NCBI GenBank assembly: GCA_036172665.1
Contig: CM069872.1
Location: 37,000,101-37,064,100, forward strand
Direction: 5' to 3'
Length of the DNA stretch: 64,000 nucleotides
Origin: Prosopocoilus inquinatus
Lineage: Eukaryota > Arthropoda > Insecta > Coleoptera > Lucanidae
The notes under the pieces are model-generated. The model was not told the DNA's origin. It searched no databases and saw nothing but the letters and a program-made list of their open reading frames with translations. This document shows positions 21,391-33,049 of this stretch, one piece after another (position 1 is the stretch's first letter; every line of letters begins with the position of its first letter). The position numbers and the translations under genes are program-made.

Positions 21391-23670
21391 TAAATATAAA
21401 AGCCTAACAACAGTTGCATATAAAATAATAATTAATTAAGCCATAAATTTTTATTATTAATGTTGTAGGAAAATAATAATAATTTATTATTATTTTCAAT
21501 TAACTCATTAAATCATATTGAATTTTGTACCCTTGTTTGTGAATGTTATGGATCAGAATAGTTTCAATATTTTATGTGTAGATGAAGCGGATCATACATG
21601 AATTAAGTAACATCAGCTGCCATTAATTAAAAGTAAAACACTCAGGTACTAAACACCTGAAATTATTTGAAAGTATTTCATTTAAAGCGATATTAATAAA
21701 AATGATCAGGAATCAAAGTGTCCAAAATTGTGGCAAATTGAAATGTTTACGAAAGTTATTGCTGACGGATTCCAACTCATCAAAACTTCTTGAACTGTAC
21801 TTTTTGTGTTTACGTTAAATTTTATTAAAAACATTTTTATGAGGCCCAAAATTTATAACATTGCAGGTAATAAAAATCACGAGAATTTTTCAGGAAATAC
21901 GACGAGATTCAGAAGATGAAGCAAAAGGTCAAAAATAATAAAAGTTTCAAGCATATATTAAATAACATTTTCCCTAAAACTGGGGGGAATTTTAAACTAA
22001 GACGGATAAGGGGCTTATCCCTGGTGTTTTAATATTGCAGCGTTTGATTTCTGTAACGCAACATGTTACATAATTGCTTGTACATTATGCAACTACTGGA
22101 ATGTACGCATAAGTTATTTAGCAGGCGATAGGACATTTCAACTTCCAATAATAAATTATTTCAGAAATTCATTAATTTATGATAGCTCGGGTAAGTGCAT
22201 TTTTACGTGACGAGTTGGATATTTGATGATATACTCGAACTCAGGCCCTGTTTATTATTATTAACGTGTAATGTATAATTAATTTCTTTGCACTAAAAGT
22301 TGATTTAATGCACTGAGTGCCTTCTGTCAACAAAACTCGTAGTAACGAAATTTTCGTTCACGTAATTACGGTCCGGAAAACCTAATTTATGATTCCAGTC
22401 CGGCAATACTGGAATTTCGTTTCGCCTCTGAAAATATGAAACGTATCTCGACGTTTCGATCTGGCAAATATGAACGCGTTCGATTTTATTTTGACGAACG
22501 CGGCCGCACGCATGTTTTGCCAAAACAAAACCGATTTGCGTTTATTTTAACGTCCGTCATTACAACGTTTATCGGACTGGGATCGTGCAATGGGACAATA
22601 AAAATTTAGGCGTTATTAGATTTTGCGGGCAACAGCGAGTTATGCAAATAAGCGCGATTGTAAAATTTTACTACCTGTTGATGCGATGCGGACGATTCGT
22701 TTCATGAACGAACGTCTACTTTAGATTGCACGAAGCAAATACATATTACAAATAGGTTTATTTAAATCTATTTTTATTGTTTCCAATTTAATTTTCTCAG
22801 TGGTTTGAAAACTTTATAAACTAACGCAACAATTAATTATATATATATTTTTTTAAGGAGTAACTATGTTAATTTTTCTCTTTTTTTTCTAGAAACTTAC
22901 CTGCATTGACATCCAAGAAAGCGCCGACATGTGGAAACAATGCCGTTGCGAAAACAAGGATAATGCTCCGCACTCGTTTACCGGTCATATCGTCCTTCGG
23001 CGTCAGCGTGTTGCATGCCTACTGACGTTAGCGTCGCGACGTCGTGGCCGCTTTCGACGAGTGCGCGCACGCGTCTCTTTCCATGACCCGCACAATAACA
23101 AACGCAATAACATGATAAATATGACGCTATTGTAGATAATGATGGACGCACAAAAGCAAAGTTTCTTTGGCGGTTTCAAGAAGGAAGAAGAAATTTACGC
23201 TTGTATTGCTTATTGCTGCTTTGTTGTTGTTGTTGTTGTTGTTGTGTGCAGGTGAAGGTCTTGCACGAGCTTTCATACTTTCGCGCGAGCGAAATTTGTT
23301 TTCGTTGTCGTGGGAACTGAAAGCATTTGCTTTGATTGCTCCCCCAAATAATGAATGGAACGCAACGGCGAAGTGTGAATCAATCGGTGAGTGTAATCTG
23401 CTGTAATTCGTAGAAAAACAAAGTGTGAAAAAGCAATCAAAATTTTAACTCCGGTGTTTGCTCACGAAATACTGAAAATTTCCGGTTAGGTTTCATTCTA
23501 GCGAAGAGATAAAAAAAAAACGTTATTAATTACATATTTGTAAAACGGAAAAGTGAAAATTCCTTTTTGTAATTAAATTATCTTGTGAAAGTTACGATCG
23601 GTGAATCTAAAATCAACCAGGTGTGATATAAATGTTTAATTTATTTTTAGGTTAATATTGTTCTTTACTA
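21391..23670. other. Gene-free stretch with a GC-richer segment
   Basis: 22900-23400 is clearly richer in G+C and begins just after a polypyrimidine-AG (TTTTTTTTCTAG near 22892), as an exon might, but no frame shows a protein family. A (TTG)n run lies at about 23219-23243. The hydrophobic Leu-run frame there is the product of that trinucleotide repeat. Confidence 0.4.
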
Positions 23671-23672
23671 TA

Positions 23673-24605
23673 CAGGATGATTCAGAAGAAGTGCCCGACC
23701 CTTTGGGAGCGTATTTATTAAGCCGGCAATACATGTTCCAATAATTTCACGTAAAAATTCATGTAAACATGTGTGTATAAATTCATGAATTGTAATTCGC
23801 AATACATATTTCAATTATATTAATAAAAAGATGTTGCACTAAATAGTAATTTAGAATGTTAACGTTGGTGAAAATGGTAACTCATTAATGCTTCTAACTT
23901 CAAGTTATTTTCTTTGAATAGCTGGGAATATTGGATTATGTTATCAAAGGTATAATCCAAACAGAAAGCACTTGGTTAACTTGGTCAACAGCAACAATCA
24001 GTCACTAGAATTTACTAAAATTTCACGTCAAAAACCTTGAGAAATAGAACTTGCTCTTTGTTGTCAATTTTACATGTATAAATTCATGTAATTCTTTTTG
24101 CTCGCTATACACGTTGAATAATAGGTTTTGACGTAGATTACATGTAAATTTCATGCAATTTATGATCGTCTATTGCGGGCTTTAGAGTCATTCAAATACG
24201 AATTTGCAAGAAATAAATTTATCAAAGGCATTCCAAAAATCAACCTCCTTCGATCCAAAATGGCAATTATGAGTCATTTCTTGTGCATGCCTACACAAGT
24301 TCGATGTCCGAAAGAGTGAATTGCGTGTTATAACTTTTTTCCGCAGAAAGCCACACACAAAAAAAGTTTTAAAGTTTTGCTTCAAGGTAAACGCTAGTAT
24401 TTCTTTCTACTCCGCCAGGATTCATTGTTCTTGTGACGCAGTACAACTGGACCAGTGCTCATCAACCAATTTGTATCGAAATATTCAATGCCTTCTATCT
24501 TAAAAACTATGCGTACTAGATCCTTTATGCATAGAGACTTTTTGTGTTGGTTTTTCGTGTACTCTGTGTAGTTAACGGGTCGGACACTTATTTTGAATCA
24601 CCCTG
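23673..24605. mobile_element. Mariner-type MITE (933 bp)
   Basis: The left end is TA-CAGGATGATTCAGAAGAAGT and the right end is its imperfect mirror (ACTTATTTTGAATCACCCTG-TA). GTGCCCGACCC/GGGTCGGACAC continues the inverted match to about 32 bp. No transposase is present. Confidence 0.65.
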
Positions 24606-25188
24606 TATATTTAGTAGACGGATCTGTAGTCAATTGTTTTGCAGAATTCATCTTTCTTTTTTGTTTGATTTTGTTTGTTTGATATTTCTTATATTCCTTA
24701 ATTTTCAGTATATCGAAATTGTTAAATTAGTCTATCAGGGACTAGTTTTCTTCATTTATCCAGTAAACTATCCTAATACTTTCAATTGAAAATCTTTCTT
24801 ATTCATCTTTGCCAAACTAAACCTGTATCAGAAGGCGACCGTGAGGAAATATGTCATTGATCTTTCTTTAACTAATTTCGTCTAAAACCTTGTACCAGGT
24901 AAGCCCGATAATTTTCATAATTGCATTTTATTTTGTAAATAGGACTTCAGAATTAGTAAATAATACTCGTTGACTATTTTCAAACTCAAACACACACGTT
25001 TACCCCTAGAATACACTAATATTATTAGTTAGTATTATTATTATTAATAAGTTAAAAGACAAAATAAACGAAGACTTGCTTTTAATAGAAAACTGGTTTG
25101 ATGCAAACGGCTTAATATTAAATTTAAATAAAACTGAATATCTCTTATTTGAAAATATCAGTGACACTGTAAACATTAAAATTGACGA

Positions 25189-25273
25189 ATAGATAAAACA
25201 GTGACATCTTACGATCGCTTTTTGACCTGACATTGCAGTAGGATAAAATTGAAGAGGAATTGCTACAAAATTT
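25189..25273 (-). mobile_element. 85-bp retrozyme fragment nested in the LINE
   Basis: The insert contains GACATCTTACGATCGCTTTTTGACC-like sequence (a stretch of about 60 bp) matching the 312-bp repeat of the array at 61.2-62.9 kb at roughly 85%. It starts at the same unit boundary as that array. It is flanked by perfect 14-bp direct repeats, ATTAAAATTGACGA (25175-25188 and 25274-25287), that belong to the LINE sequence. On the minus strand this is the 3' end of the unit, so it looks like a 5'-truncated retroinsertion. It lacks the ribozyme. Confidence 0.65.
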
Positions 25274-26027
25274 ATTAAAATTGACGATACAATCTTAAGT
25301 AGAGCTACAGACATTAAATTTTTAGGTTTACATTTGGACGAAAATTTGACATGGACAAGACAAATTCAAGACATTGCAACAAGTCTTTCTATTGCTTGTT
25401 TCACAGTGCGTACTATTCGACTTAAAGCAGGTCCAGAAGCCGCTAGAACAATATATTTTGCATTATTGGAATCTCGACTGAGGTACTGCATTGTTTTTTG
25501 AGGTTTTACTACAATGGATAATCTTGAGCTAATTTTCAAAATTCAGAAACGAGCTATTAGATACTTATCAGGACAAAGTCCACGAGCTCACTGTCGTTGT
25601 CGATTCATTCAATATAAAATTTTAACAGCATACTCGTTGTTTCTTATAGAAGTATTAACATTCAACTTTAAAAACAAGCGCAATCTGAAGGAAAGGCAAG
25701 ATTTTCACACGCATAACACCTGCAGTAAAAAGGATCTCCATTTGCCTAGGCCAGAAACAGCATTAATTAAAAATTCATTGTACTATAATGGAAATTTTCT
25801 ATATAATTGACTTCCTAAAGAATTTAAAAATATACACGACGCAAAGCTCTTTAAAAGAAAACTAAAAGGGTTGTACTTATCAAAAGCATTCTACAGCTTA
25901 GATGAGTTCCTAACAAGTGACTTCAGTGTTTAATGTTCTGTTTGTGTTTTTATTGATTGTAGTACTTCTAGATTTTAGATATATATCTGCATGTAAAGAC
26001 CAACTGTCATGAGATGGGTAAATAAAT

Positions 26028-26051
26028 TATTATTATTATTATTATTATTAT
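26028..26051 (+). repeat. (ATT)n LINE tail
   Basis: An uninterrupted trinucleotide run that ends the degenerate LINE. Confidence 0.8.
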
Positions 26052-26950
26052 ATTTTTGTACTTACCAGTCTTAGACTGAACTTTTTTTTTCCAGTAGCGA
26101 TTTCTCTTGCTTTAACACAGACCATTATGGGTTGTAGATATAAAAAGTTTAATTATTGGAGAACTTTTCCTAATTTTGTAATATTTAGATAAAACTAAAT
26201 TGTAGCATCTTCCAGGCTCTGAAGAACGTTTAGAATAAAGCCGGAACTTGTTAGCTGAATGACGTCATAAACCCGATCAAACTTATCTTTTTGAAAAGTT
26301 CATACTCAAGACGTCGTTTCATTTATTACCAATATTAATTTACTCTTAATAAATAGCACTTCTATTATGTTGCCGTTTGTAGCTCCGTGATACAATATAT
26401 ATTCTTCGCTTCTAAATAAGAACCGTCCGATATTTGTTCTTATAGTGGATGCACTCGCTTCCAGATATTCGCGGAAAAGTCAGAGGTCTTCGCATACGCA
26501 CGAGAATGCTCCACAGCTTTCCTGAAACTACTTATGATATTATTCGCGAGCGCTCCCGGTCACCCTTCTCACAAATGCCAACGAAGTAACTGGGCGCCCT
26601 CAGCTCAACGTTGTAACAATACAAATAACCAGTGTACAATTTGAAATTTCATGAATTGACTTTTGAATTTTTGATAATATTGTGAAGCAGGTCGTAAATT
26701 AAAAGAATGTAAAATTTTATGAAATGCAGCCTCGTTTTTCAGAAATGGGGAGCTTAAATTCTCCTTTAAGTACTTATTTATTTTCTCTTGAGGTTTGTTG
26801 GATTTTGGGCTTTTCAAAATTGTTTTTTACGTTTGACTTATTCAAAAACAATGTGTAATTATGGTCGTTTCTGTCAAATAAAGTACTGCAATTTATTTAT
26901 AAGTGAAACAGACCTACAATTCCGTCGAATCTTTTTTAAACTGCATGTAA
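26052..26950. other. Gene-free stretch
   Basis: No coding or repeat feature was recognised. Confidence 0.4.
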
Positions 26951-26952
26951 TA

Positions 26953-27834
26953 CAGTGTATTCCCTCTTAACGGGCACCCTCCATAAGTGGGCACCTCTTA
27001 AACGGACAGTTTGTTGAGTACCGAAAAAAAATCATACAATTTAAACAATAAAGTTTTCTCCTTTAAGCGGACTCCCTATTAACCGGACACGGACACATAA
27101 ATGCGATGACCTACGTAGTTTTTTTCTCTCTATTAAGCGGACGGTATGTTCCTAAAATAACGGGACTTTCCCAAAAGCGCATGTGTTCATAATCAATAAT
27201 AATAAAAATAATGTTACAGAAGTATACAATAAAGAAAAACCGAGTTACTATGGTTTAACAACAAAATTTAAAATTGTTCTTACAAGAAAAAGAAATTGAA
27301 AAAACGAAAAATACTACTTTTTCTTGATAACACAGCATCTATTCCGCGGGACTCAAAATTTAAAAATATTAGTATTATTTCTCTTCCTCTAAATACTACT
27401 GCAGTTTGCCAAACTACCAAAAAAAATGTGGACACTTTGTTTAAGGTAAAGTTAACAGTACTGAAAATTTTTCTGCGCGTTTGTAATTATCAACTATCTG
27501 CTACAATCAATCGGTCTCGATTAACTTGATCGTGACCATACATGCAATAATGAGGATTCAGAAGGTTTTGAATTGACATCTAATTTATAACAACGTTTTC
27601 GAATTACATTATTAGCTTTTTCATCTTTGTTCTGTTTTTGTGAAAATGTATATATTTGAAATTTTATTAAGAACTCGTATATCAAGTAAATATGAATGTT
27701 TCACCGTTTAACTTCACATGCTGTATTACCTTCATATATGCATACTCCAATGCATTTGTCTCATTAGCGTGCACCTGTATTAAGCGGATACATTTTGGGC
27801 GACCAGAGGTGTCCGCTTAAGAGAGAATACACTG
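26953..27834 (+). mobile_element. Pogo/Tigger-type element, internally deleted
   Basis: The ends read TA-CAGTGTATTCCCTCTTAA and, mirrored, CAGTGTATTCTCTCTTAAGC, with TA on both sides and repeated AAGCGGAC-type sub-terminal words. This end structure is typical of pogo/Tigger elements. The 882-bp body holds only a fragment of the DDE transposase (27296-27529), so it cannot move by itself. Confidence 0.7.
27296..27529 (+). pseudogene. Pogo/Tigger DDE transposase fragment
   Basis: The frame begins KKRKILLFLDNTASIPRDS and continues with SLPLNTTAVCQ. This is the second-Asp block of DDE_1/CENP-B-type transposases (consensus shape: hydrophobic run, DN, Ser/His region, then LPxNTTxxxQ). The usual Pro-Ser-His after DN is degraded, and the N-terminal helix-turn-helix DNA-binding domain and the other catalytic residues are missing. 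It reads only about 77 codons against about 450-500 in a full transposase. It lies between matching pogo-type ends, which supports the assignment. Confidence 0.65.
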
Positions 27835-27836
27835 TA

Positions 27837-30111
27837 TATACCAAAATCTGGAAATTCCTGGAAACTCTCTCATAGAATTTTGTACAGAATGAACCGAAAC
27901 ACAAGTTTAGTAATGCGCGTTCATAAAAAACAGGGTCAAGAGGGCTGTGGTTTATTCTTACGGTTCTCTCGTAGAGTTTTTCGTGTAAATCAGTTCATAC
28001 AATTTTATGCAATTTGACGTAATAAAAGAATGTTAAGTAATAATGTTATATTACATTAATATTAATTATTTTACCCTGCCTTTTTATGAACGCTCGTTAC
28101 CATTTCGATTAAAAGTATATTCCATAGTGAAAGCCATTACGAAACGTTAACCTGAAAATAAACATCAACAACCACAATCTGTCAGACTTCAATCAGTTTA
28201 TGAAGTTATTTCTTTTTCGCTTCATCTTTTTTCATCAAAAAATCTAAATTTGCTTGAGGAACTCCTCAGTTATACACTCGTTACAATACGAATGAAAAAT
28301 TAAAATCGTACTGACAAAATTAATGACGTTTCCTGATACCGCAGTACTAAATAAGTATGTCAGGAATGTGTAGTCATATCAGAGGTGTAATCCTTTTATT
28401 TCAAGAAATTTAAAGAATTATTTCGTGGTAATATTTTTGATGTATGAGTTCAAGGCTTTTTAATGTAGTTTCTTTCACTCGTGTATTTAAAACGGCTTAT
28501 TGATTTAGCATCAAGGAAACTTGGTGCCACTTCAATCAGAGTTTAGATGATTGATATAGACCAGTAGGAAAATGTGATCAAATGATCAAAGGTGACATCT
28601 GGTATGTCGCATTGGCAGTTCACTTCTGTTAAATTGACTTGGCATATCTTATTATCAATTTCATTTTAAAACTATTTTAGATATTGCTTTTTTTTTCATT
28701 TAAGAAGAAACTGAGTATTTTTTTTTCTAAACAGTTACTTTAACGCATACTACTACTAATTATCGGAAATATCGTTTCATAAGTGACCCATTAGACTTGA
28801 TCATGCTTGGGAAAGATTTTCGTACTTGTTTATTTGTTTATATATGATTACTAATAGTAATTTGTTTATATTTTTAATCAATTTTATTAACTAATAGCCT
28901 TATGCAAAGATACTTACGTAATTCAGTGGACTTAAGTTCTTAAATTTCGCCATTCTGAAAGCGTAATATTGGTAGTTGCACACGTCCAGCCCACTAATTT
29001 AATTTTCATGACAGAAATTAATTACTATGTTATATTCTCTTGATTTATCTGGACGATTAGTTATTTTACGTATGCCAGTTTCATTATGTTATTTTTAAAT
29101 TGTTTTAGTACTTTTATTTCCATTTCATTTCATGTATGTACTATAAAATTTTGTTTAATATTCTCCCAAATTGTCCGAAATACCAAATTTAGGTTTCATC
29201 GGTTTAGCAAAACAGCGATTTCATTCGCATTCAGGCGTGAGCATCACTAATTGCGTCCAAATTATTTTAAATCGTTAATTAAAATAATAGCGGCATACCG
29301 AGACCGGAAGCCTCCAATTACCACCATATTCGAATGTAAATGCTTGTTTACAGGGTGGGTCGGTCACGTTAAGGTTGTGTTATAATACCCCATTTCTCAT
29401 ATGTAAAAGTTAATACTGTTAATAGTTAATAATATCAAAAACTAAATTGAATTACGACTAAAAATTATTTAAACAAATTAACGTTAATGTTTTACCTGCA
29501 GCCTAAAGATTTTTTTTATTCAAATAGTAGTAGAACTGAATTTTGTACAATAAACAGGGCAGTCCTTAATGACCTGTAGAAAATTTCTCAGAGCGAAAAT
29601 GAAGTTGCCAGAATCGCGAAACTGAATTTCTTATTAAATGCTGGAAAGTAGATTTCTTTTTCTGCCGAATGGCGAACATAAATCTAACTGGGTGCCCTGT
29701 TCTATAAAACGCATAATCCACCTGCATGCTGCGATAAGGGTTGAAATGTGAATGTAATTTTAATTTGAAATTTAATAGAAACCTCTATTCTGTCTAAAGC
29801 TCCGCGTTAGCTCAGAATATTACTTAGGAAATTACGCGATTGTAAAATCCTCATTTGTTCTATTCTACATTCAGAAGAAAAATTGAATCAATAGGCTGAT
29901 GCTTTCTGTATCTTTTAGTCAGGAACGATGTTAATTGCTCTATAGGCTTATCAAATGTATACATTTCAGCTAACCAAACAGATTGTTAATCGATGGTCGA
30001 GGCAAGTGAATATACAGCGTTTTAACAGTTGTACTGGGCGAATTTATTACATGCCATCCGGTAAATAGGACGTGTACGCAAACACCAGAAAGAAAACAAA
30101 CACGATTCACA
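27837..30111. other. Gene-free stretch
   Basis: No exon was recognised. A lone mariner-like terminus (TTACAGGGTGGGTCGG) lies near 29350 without a mirror end. Confidence 0.4.
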
Positions 30112-30222
30112 ATGTCGGACACAAAGCTAATATTGACTCACGAATCACATGCACGTTTTCAAATATTAATGCATCGACGCGCGGTGAAACGATTCGGGCC
30201 ATCAAAGTACACAAATACACAC
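30112..30222 (+). CDS. Candidate first coding exon, unknown gene
   Basis: An ATG in a good insect context (CACAATG) opens a 37-codon frame, starting MSDTKLILTHESHAR and rich in basic residues further on (MHRRAVKRFG). The frame runs into ACACGTGAGTGA, a strong splice donor (GT at 30223). Composition in this stretch is less AT-rich than around it. I see no domain, and the partner exons are not identifiable in the window. It may be the 5' exon of a gene with long introns, or a chance combination; the latter cannot be excluded without transcripts. Confidence 0.25.
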
Positions 30223-30666
30223 GTGAGTGAAGAAACGGTTTACACGAAATTATTATTATTAATATTTTATTTAATTGATAATTCTGGATTTCTGTAAGTC
30301 GTGAAAAAAATCTTTTCTTTGCATTTTTTTATAGAAATTTAGTTACAACGTTACTTTTGAATGCTGTTCTAGATTGATGGCTTTCCTCCTTCGTACCTTT
30401 TTATCAGTTCGTTCACTGCTCAGAGATCATCTGCCTTCAATAATATTTGTATGATAATTCTGTTATTCTTGTGGAACTTCCGTCTCCAAGTTTCACCTCT
30501 GACACTGCGCAAACACCGGCAATGCAAAATGAATTCAGTCCTCGGCTGCTAGAGCGGCAAAACAGAGGCTGCCCTTAATTTATTTAACGAATCAGCAGAC
30601 AAACGACACAGTGGTTCCCAAACTATATTATAGTACATTTGGGCTTCGTTAGGTATTAATGTTTAA

Positions 30667-30699
30667 CTGACGTAGACATGTATAACGTCGAAACGTCGA
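30667..30699 (+). ncRNA. Hammerhead ribozyme-like remnant (Penelope type)
   Basis: CTGACGT (last core base changed from A), an extra A, stem GAC/GTC with an irregular inner part, then GAAACGTCG, which carries the short stem III and a GUC triplet. GAAACGTCG is the hallmark tail of Penelope-type hammerheads. The core change should inactivate it. Confidence 0.4.
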
Positions 30700-30848
30700 T
30701 AACGATTAAACTTTATCAGTTTGAATGTGTGCATTTTTGTGACTTGGAGTGGCAAACTTTTGCTTTCTGTAGTAGAATTAATTAATTTCTGCTTTCGTTG
30801 TAGAATTAAGGATTATTCAACAATTTATAAGGGATGTTTCACATCGGA

Positions 30849-30923
30849 GTCACATTAGTTTAGTGGTAAGACATTCGGCATGTAACCGAAGTGCCCCGAG
30901 TTCAATTCCCCGACAGAATATTT
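30849..30923 (+). tRNA. tRNA-like pseudogene or SINE head
   Basis: Box A (TTAGTTTAGTGGTAAGACA), a 5-bp anticodon-arm hairpin (TTCGG/CCGAA with loop CATGTAA) and a box B-like GAGTTCAATTC are in tRNA order. Position 33 of the loop is A rather than U, the T stem has two mismatches and the 3' acceptor strand does not pair, so it is not a functional tRNA. Confidence 0.45.
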
Positions 30924-31051
30924 CTGTGCTGTTCATGTTTCTTACCTTAATTAACTTATTAATTACACTAACAATACACTACCAATTAGTTTATTAGATT
31001 TATACTTGCCAAGTTCGGAAAACCGCCTAATTAAAACGTTCCAACTTCGGA

Positions 31052-31110
31052 GTCACATTAGTTTAATGGTATGTGACCGAAGTGCCCCGGGTTCGATGCC
31101 CAGATGTGAC
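31052..31110 (+). tRNA. tRNA-like pseudogene lacking the anticodon arm
   Basis: This is a second copy about 200 bp downstream. It keeps a perfect 7-bp acceptor stem (GTCACAT with ATGTGAC), box A (TAGTTTAATGGTA) and a canonical box B (GGGTTCGATGC), but the anticodon hairpin is mostly deleted, leaving 59 nt. Confidence 0.5.
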
Positions 31111-31178
31111 AACTAGTGCACACAGCACCATATAGTGAATGTTTTAAAATAATTACATCTCAGTATTTTTTATCCTTT

Positions 31179-31419
31179 GATTTTATCTTTGTCTGTACTG
31201 CCTTGTATCTTATTTGGTTCCGCATTAACAAGGGGGAGGTACTGTAAGACTAACTGTACAAGAAGAATCTCTACAAATCTGCACAACTGCAAATCCTAAT
31301 GTTGTGCTACATTCATTGTTTGAATTTATACACATTATTCTTGTACAGTATTTTAAAGTCTCTTCTCCAATGTTAATTTGGAACCAAATAAGGTACAAAG
31401 TGCAGATAAAGATAAAATC
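31179..31419. mobile_element. MITE, copy 1 of a pair
   Basis: TIRs of about 50 bp: the left begins GATTTTATCTTTGTCTG and contains TTATTTGGTTCC, and the right is the mirror (GGAACCAAATAAGG, CAGATAAAGATAAAATC). The interior shares GTAAGACTAACTGTA and AAATCCTAAT with the copy 1 kb downstream. The open frame inside is chance. Confidence 0.65.
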
Positions 31420-32180
31420 ATGGTACATACATCCGCTATATGGCGTGATGCGCGCTATGAAATTTAAAATGACAGGATGATTTGACTGGCTTATTTTAAA
31501 GGAACACTAGTTCTGCATATACCGGTTTGTTTTTAAAAGTCTTTTCATTTATTTTTAACTTTAATTAACTTGAAAATAATAAACAGGAAAAAGAATTCAG
31601 CCCACTTAGTGTTGGACACTTTTTATACCGAATTACATAAATACTTACTCCTTCCTTACTTCCTTCCAGTTCGTAGAAGTTACTTTACGTGGGAACTAAT
31701 ACAGCCCGAATACTAAATATTCGTAGTGCTCGCGGGAAAAGTGGGCCGATTTCTTATCCCTGATAATAAATAATAATTGACGAATCTACTAATAAGACTT
31801 GTATTATGTGTGAGTGCATTTAGCAATAATTCCAATACTGAGTTCACTACACTTTCATTTTTGAGTTTTTGGAAAAAGTCATTCTTTATAAAAGATTTTG
31901 ATACAACATACATTTTCAACATTCTCTATAATACCTACCTTGTTTGACCAACATTATTACACACCGACCACTTAAAATTTGTAAAATTACGTAAAAGCAC
32001 AGACAAGAAAATAAACTTCAAGAAATCACAGTCAAATTAGGTGCATCGAGCCAGAACAATGCAGATAAATTTACAATCATTCTCGAAGTAAATCTTATTA
32101 TTTAGGGACCCCGATATTAGCGTAGGATTCTAAGGGTTGCTCAATAATAATGCACCGCAGTTAGCAGCGATACTAACCTG

Positions 32181-32442
32181 GGCTTATTTCGGTCGGCGAG
32201 TGTATCTTGTATCTGATTTGGTTCTATATTAACATTGGGAAAGGGACTGTAAGACTAACTGTATAAGAAGAATCTGTTCAAAGTGAAGCAAATGAAATTT
32301 CTAAATCCTAATATTGTGTTATATTCATTGTTTGATTTTATCCAAAGTCTTCTTACACAGTATTAAACTAAAGTTTCTTCCCCGCCGCTTGTGTTTTTGG
32401 AACCAAATTAGATAAGGCACAAGCAAAGGCAAAACAAAGGTA
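32181..32442. mobile_element. MITE, copy 2 of a pair
   Basis: It is collinear with the copy at 31179-31419: TTGGTTC near the left end, GGACTGTAAGACTAACTGTA, CTAAATCCTAAT, TTCATTGTTTGA, and GGAACCAAATTAGATAAGG at the right. It is more diverged at its outer ends. Confidence 0.6.
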
Positions 32443-33049
32443 CTACTTGAGTTGTAATTGAAGAGTTTGGAGTAAGAACTGGTAAGTCCAGTTTTGTAAG
32501 TTTCCAGGAAATTGAATTAAATTAAATGTCTTATAAACGGTAAAATAAAATAAATTTAGTTTTAATGCATGATAAGAATTAATAATGTTACAAATTCGGA
32601 ATTTCCAAAATAATAACCATTACTAAGATTTCAAAACTTTAATATTTCACTGTAAGTACAGGAGTACAGGGTGAGCCTTAGTGTGTATAGTGTGTATTCG
32701 GTAGTTAGCGCATTAATGCAGATTTTTAAAATATGTTTTCGCTATTACCTATGGCATACATACATGATTTAATATTAGTTACAATTATACAAAGTGTTCC
32801 GTGTGGCTGTGCCAGAGCAAAGTTATGTTTTTTTAAATGGAACATACTGTATATTATGGTTCACTTCGATTCATCTTTAAGAGTAAGTAAATTTATTATA
32901 AGGATATTATGTACCTGAACCTAATAGTATTTGAGATATTGACATTTCAATGTAAAAAAAATGGTATTACTTGATGTTTTACAGATTAGATGTTTATTAA
33001 AACTCGGTATTTAAATTTTACAGTAACATTGCATGGAACAGAAAACAAT

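Larger units (their letters stand above)
25010..26051 (+). mobile_element. Degenerate LINE 3' part (RT C-terminus)
   Basis: Translated pieces from about 25045 to 25935 match the C-terminal part of a non-LTR reverse transcriptase of the Jockey/CR1/I group: ENWFDANGLILNLNKTEY, then FLGLHLDENLTWTRQI, LLESRLRYCIVF and FKIQKRAIRYLSG. In-frame stops occur after RLRYCIVF and after GNFLYN, and an 85-bp insertion splits it at 25189-25273. The copy ends in an (ATT)n tail at about 26028-26051, as in I-type LINEs. The 5' part with the YADD motif and endonuclease is absent, so it is 5'-truncated and dead. Confidence 0.7.

Noticed and set aside
22305..22523. 72-codon minus-strand frame in a GC-richer patch
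   Set aside because: No start context, splice site or family could be defended.
23167..23406. Frame with a Leu run that looks like a signal peptide
   Set aside because: It starts at TTG, not ATG, and the Leu run is a (TTG)n microsatellite.
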